Positions 1-5,635 of a stretch of 6,010 bases of DNA are shown one piece after another. Each line of letters starts with the position of its first letter. The first letter of the stretch is position 1. The position numbers and the translations under genes are program-made. The notes under the pieces were generated by a model. The model saw nothing but the letters and a program-made list of their open reading frames with translations. It was not told the origin of the DNA and made no database searches. The stretch comes from an uncultured Ardenticatenia bacterium (GTDB lineage Bacteria; Chloroflexota; Anaerolineae; Promineifilales; Promineifilaceae): NCBI GenBank assembly GCA_937858165.1, contig CALLZA010000844.1, forward strand, positions 1 to 6,010. The letters are read 5' to 3'.

Positions 1-135
1 GTATTTGTACTTCTCCTCGGTAGTTGTACTCCGCAGATTGTCTTCGTGCTTTACTTGTTCTCGCGCATATTAGGTGTTCTCGAGTTGCATTTGCTCGTGT
101 TGTCTCCTGTGTGCATAGTCTAGTTCTGTGATTTG
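1..135. other. Low-quality read-through bases outside the adapter
   Basis: This stretch lies outside the P5 adapter and has no coding or structural signal that I recognise. It is T-rich as given, so it is A-rich when read outward from the insert. The tail at 5961-6010 is likewise A-rich when read outward. The likely source is base calling after a sequencing read ran past the end of its template, so it should not be treated as genome. That it is noise is inference; that it lies beyond a library adapter is directly visible. Confidence 0.8.
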
Positions 136-214
136 TTTTTTTTTAATGATACGGCGACCACCGAGATCTACACTAGATCGCTCGTCGGCAGCGTCAGATG
201 TGTATAAGAGACAG
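136..214 (+). other. Illumina Nextera left adapter: T-run, P5, i5 index, transposase end
   Basis: Positions 136-144 are nine T. Positions 145-173 match the P5 flow-cell oligo, which begins AATGATACGGCGACC. Positions 174-181 (TAGATCGC) are an 8-base index, the one I know as Nextera i5 501. Positions 182-195 (TCGTCGGCAGCGTC) are the Nextera read 1 arm. Positions 196-214 (AGATGTGTATAAGAGACAG) are the Tn5 mosaic end. The T-run next to P5 agrees with the poly-T spacer of flow-cell grafted oligos. This is synthetic DNA; the insert begins at 215. Confidence 0.98.
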
Positions 215-215
215 C

Positions 216-824
216 GATCACATAGCTCGTGAACATGCTGTTCGGGACGCCGACCCGCAGGCAGCCATCTTCCAGCAGGATCGGCCCGCGCTGTAGCGAT
301 TTGCCCTCGTCATAGGTAGGCTCGGCGTCTGGCGCTCGTCGCAGCGGGAAGGCGCGCAGGCCGGCCGGATTGGGTGGGATGAGGCGGCTGAAGCGGATTT
401 CGCCGCCATCAAATGGGATGATCAGGTCGTCGCCTTGCAGGCTGTAGTTCGTCCATCGATCCATCGACATGGGCACCGCGTCCTCCAGGTCTATCCCCGC
501 CTGACTGATGGCATCACTACAGCCAACGCCGCGCAGAACCAGTACCCCCGGTTCAAACTCGATTTTCCCCTGTTCAAAATGGACTCGCATGGATGTCCTA
601 TTGCAGCTACTGCTGAACAACATCCCGTCGGCGTCAATGTCCAGATATGGGATGAAATCGGTCGGCACGGGATAGTCGCGGTTGCCGTCGCGAAACGACA
701 CTAGCAGCCAGCGCGACGCCAGGAGGGGATCATCCGCTGGCGGCCCGCCGCGCGAGCAGCCGACCAGTGCCAGCAATGCTCCAGTAAAGAGGAACCAGGC
801 GGTTGCGGCACAAAGACGATACAT
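216..824 (-). CDS. META-domain lipoprotein, C-terminus cut off by the adapter
   Basis: This is a predicted exported lipoprotein, with 203 residues left before the library adapter replaces its end. From ATG at 824 it begins MYRL, then a hydrophobic segment (residues 6-21) and a lipobox LVGC with the acylated cysteine at 23. Residues 33-147 resemble the META/HslJ fold: a W-L-L start (ASRWLLVSF), a central SSSCN like the family's GCN, a second cysteine in GVGCSDA, and a closing DDLIIPFDGGEIRF strand. Cys74 and Cys102 could pair. Residues 148-203 begin a second region with LEDGCLRVG that is cut off, so the full protein had more than one domain. The frame is open upstream to a GTG at 911, but the signal peptide favours 824; a GTG four codons before 824 is also possible. 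There is no clear ribosome site. META proteins are often envelope or stress related; the exact role is unknown. The apparent tail VSYTHLTLPTSDLV is translated adapter. Confidence 0.75.
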
Positions 825-1120
825 GTTGCGGCCCACAGCGCGCGGCCCACGGCCGCGCCAGAACCTATCAAGTGAAGACGCCCGCCTCGGCCACGCGTCC
901 ACAACTGTCACAGATTAATTGGAAAAGGCCGTTGAAATACAGGCTGCCGAGCAGACAAGATGGACATGCTAGGCCATCGTGCGGGGCAACGCGACATTCG
1001 CCGCCGCTCGACGGCTGCGTCGTTTGCCACCAGCGTTGGCCAGGCCATTGCGCGCCCGACGACCGGCCGCTGTCCTCATCGGGTTGTTTGGCGTCCATAG
1101 AACGAGAATAGCGACGACTC
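825..1120. other. Divergent spacer, lipoprotein / cofD
   Basis: I find no convincing gene, RNA or mobile element in this gap. Short open frames here lack family motifs and are explained by high GC. An AT-rich patch at 912-920 contains TAATCT on the minus strand and could be the -10 of the lipoprotein promoter, but no matching -35 is visible. The spacer separates two diverging genes, so it should hold promoters for both. Only the cofD promoter, at its right end, is convincing. Confidence 0.5.
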
Positions 1121-1135
1121 GGTTGGCCGGCAACC
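1121..1135. promoter_or_regulatory. Small inverted repeat upstream of the cofD promoter
   Basis: GGTTG at 1121-1125 and CAACC at 1131-1135 are perfect reverse complements around a five-base centre. The repeat ends seven bases before the proposed -35 of cofD, where a regulator could bind. Five-base arms also arise by chance in GC-rich DNA, so this is only a candidate operator. Confidence 0.25.
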
Positions 1136-1142
1136 TTAGCGG

Positions 1143-1171
1143 ATGACAACCGGTTCTTTCTGCCGGATAAT
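1143..1171 (+). promoter_or_regulatory. cofD promoter, probably giving a leaderless mRNA
   Basis: ATGACA at 1143-1148 matches TTGACA at five of six positions. After exactly 17 bases, GATAAT at 1166-1171 matches TATAAT at five of six. The cofD ATG follows after only six bases (TCACCC), so transcription would be expected to start at or within a base or two of the A of the start codon. No Shine-Dalgarno sequence is present. An eight-base palindrome AACCGGTT (1148-1155) sits at the -35 edge of the spacer and could be an operator. Confidence 0.7.
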
Positions 1172-1177
1172 TCACCC

Positions 1178-2125
1178 ATGACTACCGACTCTTCCTTCCC
1201 TCGCGTCGTCCTGCTGGCCGGCGGCGTCGGCGGGGCGCGGCTGGCCGATGGGCTGGCCCGCGTTCTGCCGCCCGACCGGCTGACCGTCGTCGTCAACACC
1301 GGCGACGACTTCCGCCACCTGGGTCTGACCATCTGCCCCGACCTGGACACGGTCACCTACATGCTGGCCGGCGTCAACAACGACGAGACGGGCTGGGGGC
1401 GGGCGGGGGAGAGCTGGCGGGCGCTGGACGAGGTAGCGCGGCTGGGCGGGCCGGCGTGGTTCCGTCTGGGCGATCTCGACCTGGCCACCCACCTGGCCCG
1501 CAGCCACTGGCTGGACGAAGGCGAGTCGCTGACGGCCGTCACCCGCCGCCTGTGCGCCGGCTTCGGCATCGCCCCGGCGGTGCTGCCCATGTGCGACCAG
1601 CCCGCGCCGACGCTCATTGTCACCGACGGCGGTGAGGTGTTGCCCTTCCAGACATGGTTCGTGCGCGAGCGCTGGCAGCCGGTGGTGCGGCGCGTGGCCC
1701 TGCCGGAGGACGCGCGGGCTACGGCGGCCGTCATCCGCGTCCTGGAGGCGGCCGACGTAGTGATCATCGCTCCGTCCAACCCGTTCGTCAGCATTGCCCC
1801 CATTCTCAACGTCTACCCCATCCGGGCGCTGATCGAGGACGTGCCGCGAGCGGTGGTGGCCGTCTCGCCCATCATTGCCGGGCAGGCGCTGAAGGGGCCG
1901 GCGGCCAAGATGATGGGCGAGTTAGGGCTGGAGGCGTCGGCGGCGGCCGTGGCCGGCTACTATGGCCACCTGATTGACGGCTTCGTCTACGATCAGCAGG
2001 ACGCGGGCATGGCCGCCGAGGATGGGTTGGCGCTGCTGTGCACCGATACGGTGATGAGCGACGCGGCCGGGCGGGAGCGGTTGGCGGGGGAGGTGTTGGG
2101 GTTCGTGAATGAATTAATCAACTGA
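1178..2125 (+). CDS. cofD: CofD/FbiA, F420 phospho-lactyl (or PEP-type) transferase, complete
   Basis: CofD joins the phospho-acid part of an activated donor (lactyl-, enolpyruvyl- or glyceryl-diphosphoguanosine) to the deazaflavin Fo, giving F420-0 or dehydro-F420-0 and GMP, in the cytoplasm. The 315-residue length is normal for the family. Motifs in order are GGVGGAR (15-21) near the N-terminus, NTGDD (40-44), [17 protein letters not shown] (48-64, spanning the Fo/donor site region), APSNPFVSI (198-206), [18 protein letters not shown] (229-246) and DTVM (290-293). All core motifs are present, so it should be active. The start is set by the nearby promoter and the closeness of the first conserved strand (VVLLAGG). 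The next gene starts 29 bases downstream on the same strand but has its own promoter-like hexamer. The natural partner, cofC, lies about 2.9 kb to the right. Bacterial homologues often use phosphoenolpyruvate-derived donors; the true donor cannot be read from the sequence. No cofE, cofG or cofH is in the window. Confidence 0.95.
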   Translation: MTTDSSFPRVVLLAGGVGGARLADGLARVLPPDRLTVVVNTGDDFRHLGLTICPDLDTVTYMLAGVNNDETGWGRAGESWRALDEVARLGGPAWFRLGDLDLATHLARSHWLDEGESLTAVTRRLCAGFGIAPAVLPMCDQPAPTLIVTDGGEVLPFQTWFVRERWQPVVRRVALPEDARATAAVIRVLEAADVVIIAPSNPFVSIAPILNVYPIRALIEDVPRAVVAVSPIIAGQALKGPAAKMMGELGLEASAAAVAGYYGHLIDGFVYDQQDAGMAAEDGLALLCTDTVMSDAAGRERLAGEVLGFVNELIN

Positions 2126-2142
2126 ACTGATTTCAAGTATGT

Positions 2143-2148
2143 TACACT
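2143..2148 (+). promoter_or_regulatory. Possible -10 box of the hydrolase-LuxR gene
   Basis: TACACT matches TATAAT at four of six positions and ends six bases before the ATG at 2155, the same spacing as at cofD. No good -35 lies 16-18 bases upstream, and no Shine-Dalgarno sequence is present. Read-through from cofD, 29 bases upstream, is the alternative source of transcript. Another possible hexamer is TATGTT at 2138-2143. Confidence 0.4.
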
Positions 2149-2154
2149 GCAACC

Positions 2155-3255
2155 ATGACGGACGTCCGGCCCCTGCATCAGCAAATTCGCTTTTGCCGTT
2201 CTGCCGACGGCACGCGCATCGCCTACGCCACCGTAGGCAGCGGCCCTCCGTTGGTCAAGGCCGCCAACTATCTCACGCATCTGGAACACGATTGGAACGG
2301 TCCCGTCTGGCGCCCCTGGCTGGAGAGCCTGGCCGAACATCACACGCTGGTACGCTACGATGAGCGGGGCTGTGGTCTGTCCGATTGGGACGTGACGGAG
2401 TACTCGCTCGAAGCCTGGGTGCAAGACCTTGAGGCTGTCGTCGAGGCGCTACAGCTGGAGCGATTCCCGCTGCTGGGCATCTCGCAGGGCGCGTCCGTTT
2501 CCGTGGCCTACGCTGTCAAGCATCCGGAGAAGGTCAGCCATCTCATTCTTTATGGGGGTTACGCGCGCGGCCGGTTCAATCGCAATCTGACTGAAGAAGA
2601 GCTGCTGCAGGCGGAGACCATGATCAACGCCATCCGCATCGGCTGGGGCCAGGAAAATCCTGCCTTTCGCCAGTTGTTTACGACGATGCAGATACCGGAA
2701 GGGACAGAAGCGCAAAAGGAGTGGCTTAACGAACTGGCGCGCATTTCGGCCACACCGGAAAATGCCGCAACGATGGAGCGCGCATTTTACCAGATCGACG
2801 CGGTCGATCTGGCGCGACAAGTGACCGTCCCGACGCTGGTGTTGCACGGCCGTGCCGACGCCGGCGTGCCCTTTGAGGAGGGGCGGCTGCTGGCGGCGCT
2901 CATCCCCGGGGCGCGCTTTGTGCCCCTCGACAGCCCTAACCATATCCTATTGGAAAGCGAGCCGGCCTGGACGCGCTTCCTGGCCGAAGTCCACGCCTTC
3001 CTGGGCACAGGGCAAGAAGACGGCCCGGCGGCCGGCGCGCCGCGCCTGTTCCCGGAACTCACCTCGCGTGAACTGGAAGTTCTAGAACTGGTTGCGCGGG
3101 GCAGGAGCAATGAGGCAATTGCCACGGTGCTGGTGCTTACGCCCAAGACGGTCCGCAATCACATCTCCCACATCTACAGCAAACTGGCCGTCAACAGCCG
3201 CGCCCAGGCCATCGTCCTGGCGCGTGAGGCCGGGCTGGGGCGCGAAAGCGGCTAA
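2155..3255 (+). CDS. Alpha/beta hydrolase fused to a LuxR-type HTH regulator
   Basis: This 366-residue protein is probably a transcription regulator with a hydrolase fold as its sensing part. Residues 13-285 form an alpha/beta hydrolase domain: RYDERGCGLSD (67-77) is the usual strand-loop before the nucleophile elbow, GISQGAS (108-114) carries the nucleophile Ser110, HGRADAGVPF (231-240) carries Asp235, and DSPNHILL (259-266) carries His263, so the catalytic triad looks complete. A linker rich in Gly, Ala and Pro (285-299) leads to a LuxR/FixJ-type HTH at 302-357: LTSRELEVLELVARGRSN, then TPKTVRNHISHIYSKL and the closing NSRAQAIVLAR. There is no receiver or GAF domain. The ligand could be a small ester, lactone or amide, but this is inference. 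The ATG at 2155 is the only usual start after the in-frame stop at 2128-2130. It could control its neighbours or remote genes. The domain order is known in databases; its biochemistry is, as far as I know, poorly studied. Confidence 0.9.
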   Translation: MTDVRPLHQQIRFCRSADGTRIAYATVGSGPPLVKAANYLTHLEHDWNGPVWRPWLESLAEHHTLVRYDERGCGLSDWDVTEYSLEAWVQDLEAVVEALQLERFPLLGISQGASVSVAYAVKHPEKVSHLILYGGYARGRFNRNLTEEELLQAETMINAIRIGWGQENPAFRQLFTTMQIPEGTEAQKEWLNELARISATPENAATMERAFYQIDAVDLARQVTVPTLVLHGRADAGVPFEEGRLLAALIPGARFVPLDSPNHILLESEPAWTRFLAEVHAFLGTGQEDGPAAGAPRLFPELTSRELEVLELVARGRSNEAIATVLVLTPKTVRNHISHIYSKLAVNSRAQAIVLAREAGLGRESG

Positions 3256-3263
3256 GCGCCTTA

Positions 3264-3280
3264 AGCGGCTACGGGCCGCT
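3264..3280. terminator. Hairpin between two converging genes
   Basis: AGCGGC at 3264-3269 pairs perfectly with GCCGCT at 3275-3280 around a five-base loop. It lies in the 52-base gap between the stop codons of the hydrolase-LuxR gene and the FAD oxidoreductase gene, where a bidirectional terminator is expected. No T-run follows on either strand, so it is not a classic intrinsic terminator. Confidence 0.35.
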
Positions 3281-3307
3281 CCACGCCCCAGACCAGGGCA
3301 CAGGACG

Positions 3308-4720
3308 CTAGCCAGCCGGCGCGTCGGGCTTGATGTTCTGGTTGATGTGAAACAGGTTGTCCGGATCGTACCTGTTCTTCACAGCCACCAGGCGCCGGTA
3401 ATTGTCACGATAGGCCGCCTCGACACGATCTTGCCCCTCTTCCATCATCATGTTGACGTAAGCGCCCCCGGCGGAGTGGGGGTGGAGCGCCGCCCAGTAC
3501 TGTCTGGCCCACTGGGTGACTTGGTCGACGTTGGCCGGGTCACTATCGACGCCGACGATGACCTGGGCGAACGTGACGTCGCGGTAGCTGAAGGCCGTGG
3601 CCGTCCGGTCCACGCGCTGGACAGCGCCGTTGATGGGATAAAGGTGCATGGTACACAGTTCGGAGGGCAGGTTCGACCCGAATTTGAGATGCAGGGCGAT
3701 GGCTTCGTCGTTGACCTCATTGAAGAAGTCGGCCTTCCAGTACCACTGCAAGCCCGGCGGATAGTAAATCTGGTCGAACATGCTCTGGAGCTGCGGGAAG
3801 GGGAGGGGGCCGGCCAGGTCAAGCACCGGCGTCCCCAGGGCGCGAATGGGGCGAAAGACCTCTTCGGCGGCCTCCATTGGCCCCGTGTAGCACCAGGTGA
3901 TCACACAGCCGTGGGCGCTATGCAGCTCGGCCGGCAGGGGCGAACCGGTGGGCACGCGATGGATGCCGAACCAGCCGGAGATGTTCTCCGGCGCGTCGGC
4001 GATAAAGTCCAGATACCAGCGCAGGATCGTCTCCGTCTGGTCAATGGGCCAGATGATCGGGCCACCATAGACCGTGCCGACGGGCTGGGCCTGAAACAGG
4101 AAGGAGGTGACGACGCCGAAGTTACCGCCGCCGCCGCGCACGGCCCAGAAGAGGTCAGGGTTTTCGTCCTCGCTGGCGGTCACGAGTCGCCCGTCGGCCA
4201 GAACGACATCCACGGCCAGCAGGTTATCGATCGTCAGGCCATAGGCGCGCGATAGGTAACCAAGCCCGCCGCCCAACGTCAGACCGCCCACGCCGGTCGT
4301 AGAGATGATGCCGCTGGGCACCGCCAGGCCGTGGGCGTGCGTCGCCTGATCGACCTCGCCCCAGGTACAGCCGCCCGCCACGCGAACGGTGCGCGCCGCG
4401 GGGTCGACGTGAATGGCCTTCATCGGCGAGAGATCGATGACCAGCCCGTCGTCAACCATCGCCAGTCCGGCCCCGTTGTGGCCGCCACCACGAATGGCTA
4501 CGTCCAGCTGATTCTGGCGGGCAAAGGCCACGGCCGCCGCCACGTCAGCCGCGTGGGCACAACGGACGATCAGCGCCGGGTGCTTGTCAATCATGGCGTT
4601 GTAGAGAGTGCGAGCATCATCGTAGCCCGCGTCATCGGGCGTAATGAGATCGCCCTGGAGTCCTGCCGAAAGACGATCAACGGTTTCCCTGTCTAGAGTA
4701 ACGACTGCTCCTTGCATCAT
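3308..4720 (-). CDS. FAD-linked oxidoreductase of the berberine-bridge type
   Basis: This complete 470-residue protein is of the PCMH-type FAD oxidase family that includes 6-hydroxynicotine oxidase, aclacinomycin oxidoreductase and sugar oxidases. The FAD domain (about 38-210) shows a PALIVRCAHAADVAAAVAFAR start, then IRGGGHNGAG in which His81 is the expected covalent 8-alpha FAD attachment residue, TTGVGGLTLGGGLG (141-154) and FWAVRGGGGNFGVVTSF (191-207). The C-terminal BBE motif runs about 421-464, with YVNMMM and the end YDPDNLFHINQNI. The second attachment cysteine of bicovalent members, expected shortly before TVGVGG, is not present (the local sequence is SGIISTTGVGG), so a single FAD link is predicted. 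There is no signal peptide. Two ATGs in tandem (4720 and 4717) follow an in-frame TGA two codons upstream, so the start is well fixed. The substrate cannot be told; an F420 role is not shown. It converges on the hydrolase-LuxR gene and diverges from cofC. Confidence 0.92.
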   Translation of the reverse strand: MMQGAVVTLDRETVDRLSAGLQGDLITPDDAGYDDARTLYNAMIDKHPALIVRCAHAADVAAAVAFARQNQLDVAIRGGGHNGAGLAMVDDGLVIDLSPMKAIHVDPAARTVRVAGGCTWGEVDQATHAHGLAVPSGIISTTGVGGLTLGGGLGYLSRAYGLTIDNLLAVDVVLADGRLVTASEDENPDLFWAVRGGGGNFGVVTSFLFQAQPVGTVYGGPIIWPIDQTETILRWYLDFIADAPENISGWFGIHRVPTGSPLPAELHSAHGCVITWCYTGPMEAAEEVFRPIRALGTPVLDLAGPLPFPQLQSMFDQIYYPPGLQWYWKADFFNEVNDEAIALHLKFGSNLPSELCTMHLYPINGAVQRVDRTATAFSYRDVTFAQVIVGVDSDPANVDQVTQWARQYWAALHPHSAGGAYVNMMMEEGQDRVEAAYRDNYRRLVAVKNRYDPDNLFHINQNIKPDAPAG

Positions 4721-4726
4721 GGTTCA

Positions 4727-4736
4727 TCTATCTCCC
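4727..4736 (-). promoter_or_regulatory. Start-site signal of the FAD oxidoreductase gene
   Basis: Read on the minus strand, GGGAGATAGA lies just upstream of the tandem ATG. Its GGAG could be a Shine-Dalgarno site with an 11-base spacing, which is long. Alternatively GATAGA is a -10-like hexamer ending six bases before the ATG, as at cofD and the hydrolase gene. No convincing -35 is visible at the right distance. The two readings cannot be separated here. Confidence 0.35.
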
Positions 4737-4740
4737 AAAA

Positions 4741-5018
4741 AGCCAAGCTCTCACAGCCAATAGCAGGCTCCCCCACCGGCGTTTCAGGCTCCTGCCATAG
4801 AACAGTGTAGGCGCGGCAACAGGCGCTGTCATGAGCCGGTTGTCATCAGTTGAAGTCGGGTTTTAGGGAGTGGCGTGGGACAAGGAGCCTAGGGCGCGGC
4901 TTCGCCCACGACCGTCAGGGCCGCGAGCGTGGGTGCTGTGGAAGGCTGGGCGCTGGCCTCGGTTCGTCTACCACTGGCTCGACGGCGAGATCGCGACGGT
5001 TGCACCTATCCCTACTAG
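4741..5018. other. Divergent spacer between the FAD oxidoreductase and cofC
   Basis: I see no reliable gene here. An open frame starting with GTG at 4870 runs on into cofC in a different frame and shows no family motif, so I treat it as chance. Small GC-rich hairpins are possible, for example GGGCG at 4892-4896 with CGCCC at 4903-4907, but none has a T-run. CCGGTTGTCATC at 4836-4847 is the exact reverse complement of 1142-1153 in the cofD promoter. Confidence 0.45.
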
Positions 5019-5046
5019 ACGCACTTGCGTTTTGTTCGGGTATAAT
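5019..5046 (+). promoter_or_regulatory. cofC promoter with perfect TATAAT and a flanking inverted repeat
   Basis: TATAAT at 5041-5046 is a perfect -10, ten bases before the cofC ATG. Transcription would then start about 5053, leaving a leader of only a few bases and no room for a Shine-Dalgarno site. The hexamer 17 bases upstream (GACGCA) is a poor -35. That position is overlapped by an inverted repeat, ACGCA-CT-TGCGT (5019-5030). A weak -35 covered by a symmetrical site is what an activator or repressor site would look like, but this is inference. Confidence 0.6.
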
Positions 5047-5056
5047 GGCTTGACCC

Positions 5057-5338
5057 ATGTTCACCACTGCCATCATCCCCGTCAAGCACCTCCACGACAG
5101 CAAGCGCCGCCTGGCCCATCTGCTCAGCGCCGACGAGCGGGCCGACCTCATCGGCCGCTTCCTCGACAACCTGCTGCTGACCCTGAGCGCCACGCCGGGC
5201 ATCCATCGCACGCTGGTCGTCACCTGCGACCCGGCCGTCGTGGGGCTGGCGCGGCGTCGCGGGGTCGACGTGCTGCTGGAGGCGGCGGCTGATGGGCTGA
5301 ACACCGCCGCCGCCCGCGGCACGGCCCACGCCCACGGT
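5057..5338 (+). CDS. cofC: CofC/FbiD guanylyltransferase for F420, N-terminal part only
   Basis: CofC activates a phospho-acid (2-phospho-L-lactate, phosphoenolpyruvate or 3-phosphoglycerate, depending on the lineage) with GTP to make the donor that CofD uses. About 94 residues remain of a family that is usually some 200-220 long. The N-terminus shows the nucleotidyltransferase start TTAIIPVKHLHDSKRRLA (3-20), with the Pro, Lys and SK-RL pattern of CofC. The strand TLVVTCDP (52-59) follows, and DGLNTAAARG (79-88) is the conserved GLN-AA motif that binds the nucleotide. The next conserved block, LPGDLPL or similar, is missing: after about residue 94 the frame reads LDPFSLEQPDES, which is the shadow of hldE on the other strand. 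An in-frame TGA two codons before the ATG fixes the start. It completes the donor-making step for cofD. The truncation is most likely from a chimeric join. Confidence 0.88.
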
Positions 5339-5345
5339 CTTGATC
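5331..5345. other. Probable chimeric junction between cofC and hldE
   Basis: On the plus strand CofC similarity ends at about residue 94 (AHAHG, 5338). On the minus strand heptose kinase similarity is still good at LLKRKRIKT, ending at 5336, and is lost immediately beyond. Two unrelated genes thus meet tail to tail, each broken in the middle of its fold, within about ten bases. No adapter, insertion sequence or target duplication is seen at the join. The exact base cannot be fixed by eye. Confidence 0.8.
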
Positions 5346-5635
5346 CGTTTTCGCTTGAGCAGCCCGACGAGAGCGCGGCCGGTCGCGTCGTTTCCGACAA
5401 AACCCACGGGGAAAGGTTCGCCGCCCAGCGTCTTGATGTTGTGGACGGCGTTGGCGCCGCCTCCGAGACGAAGATCGGAGCCCTCGAACTGAAGAATCAG
5501 AACCGGCGCTTCACGGGAGATGCGCTCGACGCGGCCATTCAGGAACTCGTCGATCACGAGGTCGGCGACCACGGCGATGCGCCGCCCCTGGAACGAGCCG
5601 ACAACTTCGAGCAGGCGGCTTCGGCTGGGCTTCAT
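5339..5635 (-). CDS. hldE: HldE/RfaE-type heptose kinase, N-terminal part only
   Basis: The encoded fragment (about 99 residues) is the start of a PfkB-family kinase that phosphorylates D-glycero-D-manno-heptose 7-phosphate at C1 on the way to ADP-heptose, used for LPS or glycan surface layers. It shows RIAVVADLVIDEFLNG (19-34), where the two Asp lie at the sugar-binding start of the fold; RISREAPVLIL (38-48), which is typical of HldE/RfaE (ISPEAPV in the enterobacterial enzyme); GGGANAVHNIKTLGG (58-72), the first PfkB signature; and VGFVGNDATGRAL (77-89). The ATP-binding C-terminal half and any adenylyltransferase domain are absent, cut at the junction. Its ATG overlaps the stop of the preceding gene (TGATG), which suggests translational coupling. 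It could be a single-domain kinase (HldA-like) rather than HldE; the part that decides is missing. Confidence 0.82.

Noticed and set aside
868..1356. Minus-strand open frame opposite the cofD start
   Set aside because: Arg/Ser/Pro-rich composition with no motif, overlapping a strong gene and its promoter.
3246..3271. Direct repeat AAGCGGCTA at 3246-3254 and 3263-3271
   Set aside because: Nine bases, two copies only, partly inside the end of a coding region; too short to call a repeat element.
3092..4255. A long 387-codon plus-strand open frame
   Set aside because: It is antisense or out of frame to the LuxR domain and FAD oxidoreductase, both of which have clear motifs. GC-rich codon use leaves the shadow frame open.
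4870..5292. Plus-strand open frame from GTG before cofC
   Set aside because: It continues out of frame through cofC and becomes Pro/Arg/Ala-rich; no domain or ribosome site is seen.
5466..5474. AGATCGGAG, resembling the start of a TruSeq adapter
   Set aside because: The match stops after nine bases or fewer and the site encodes conserved kinase sequence before the GGGAN motif.
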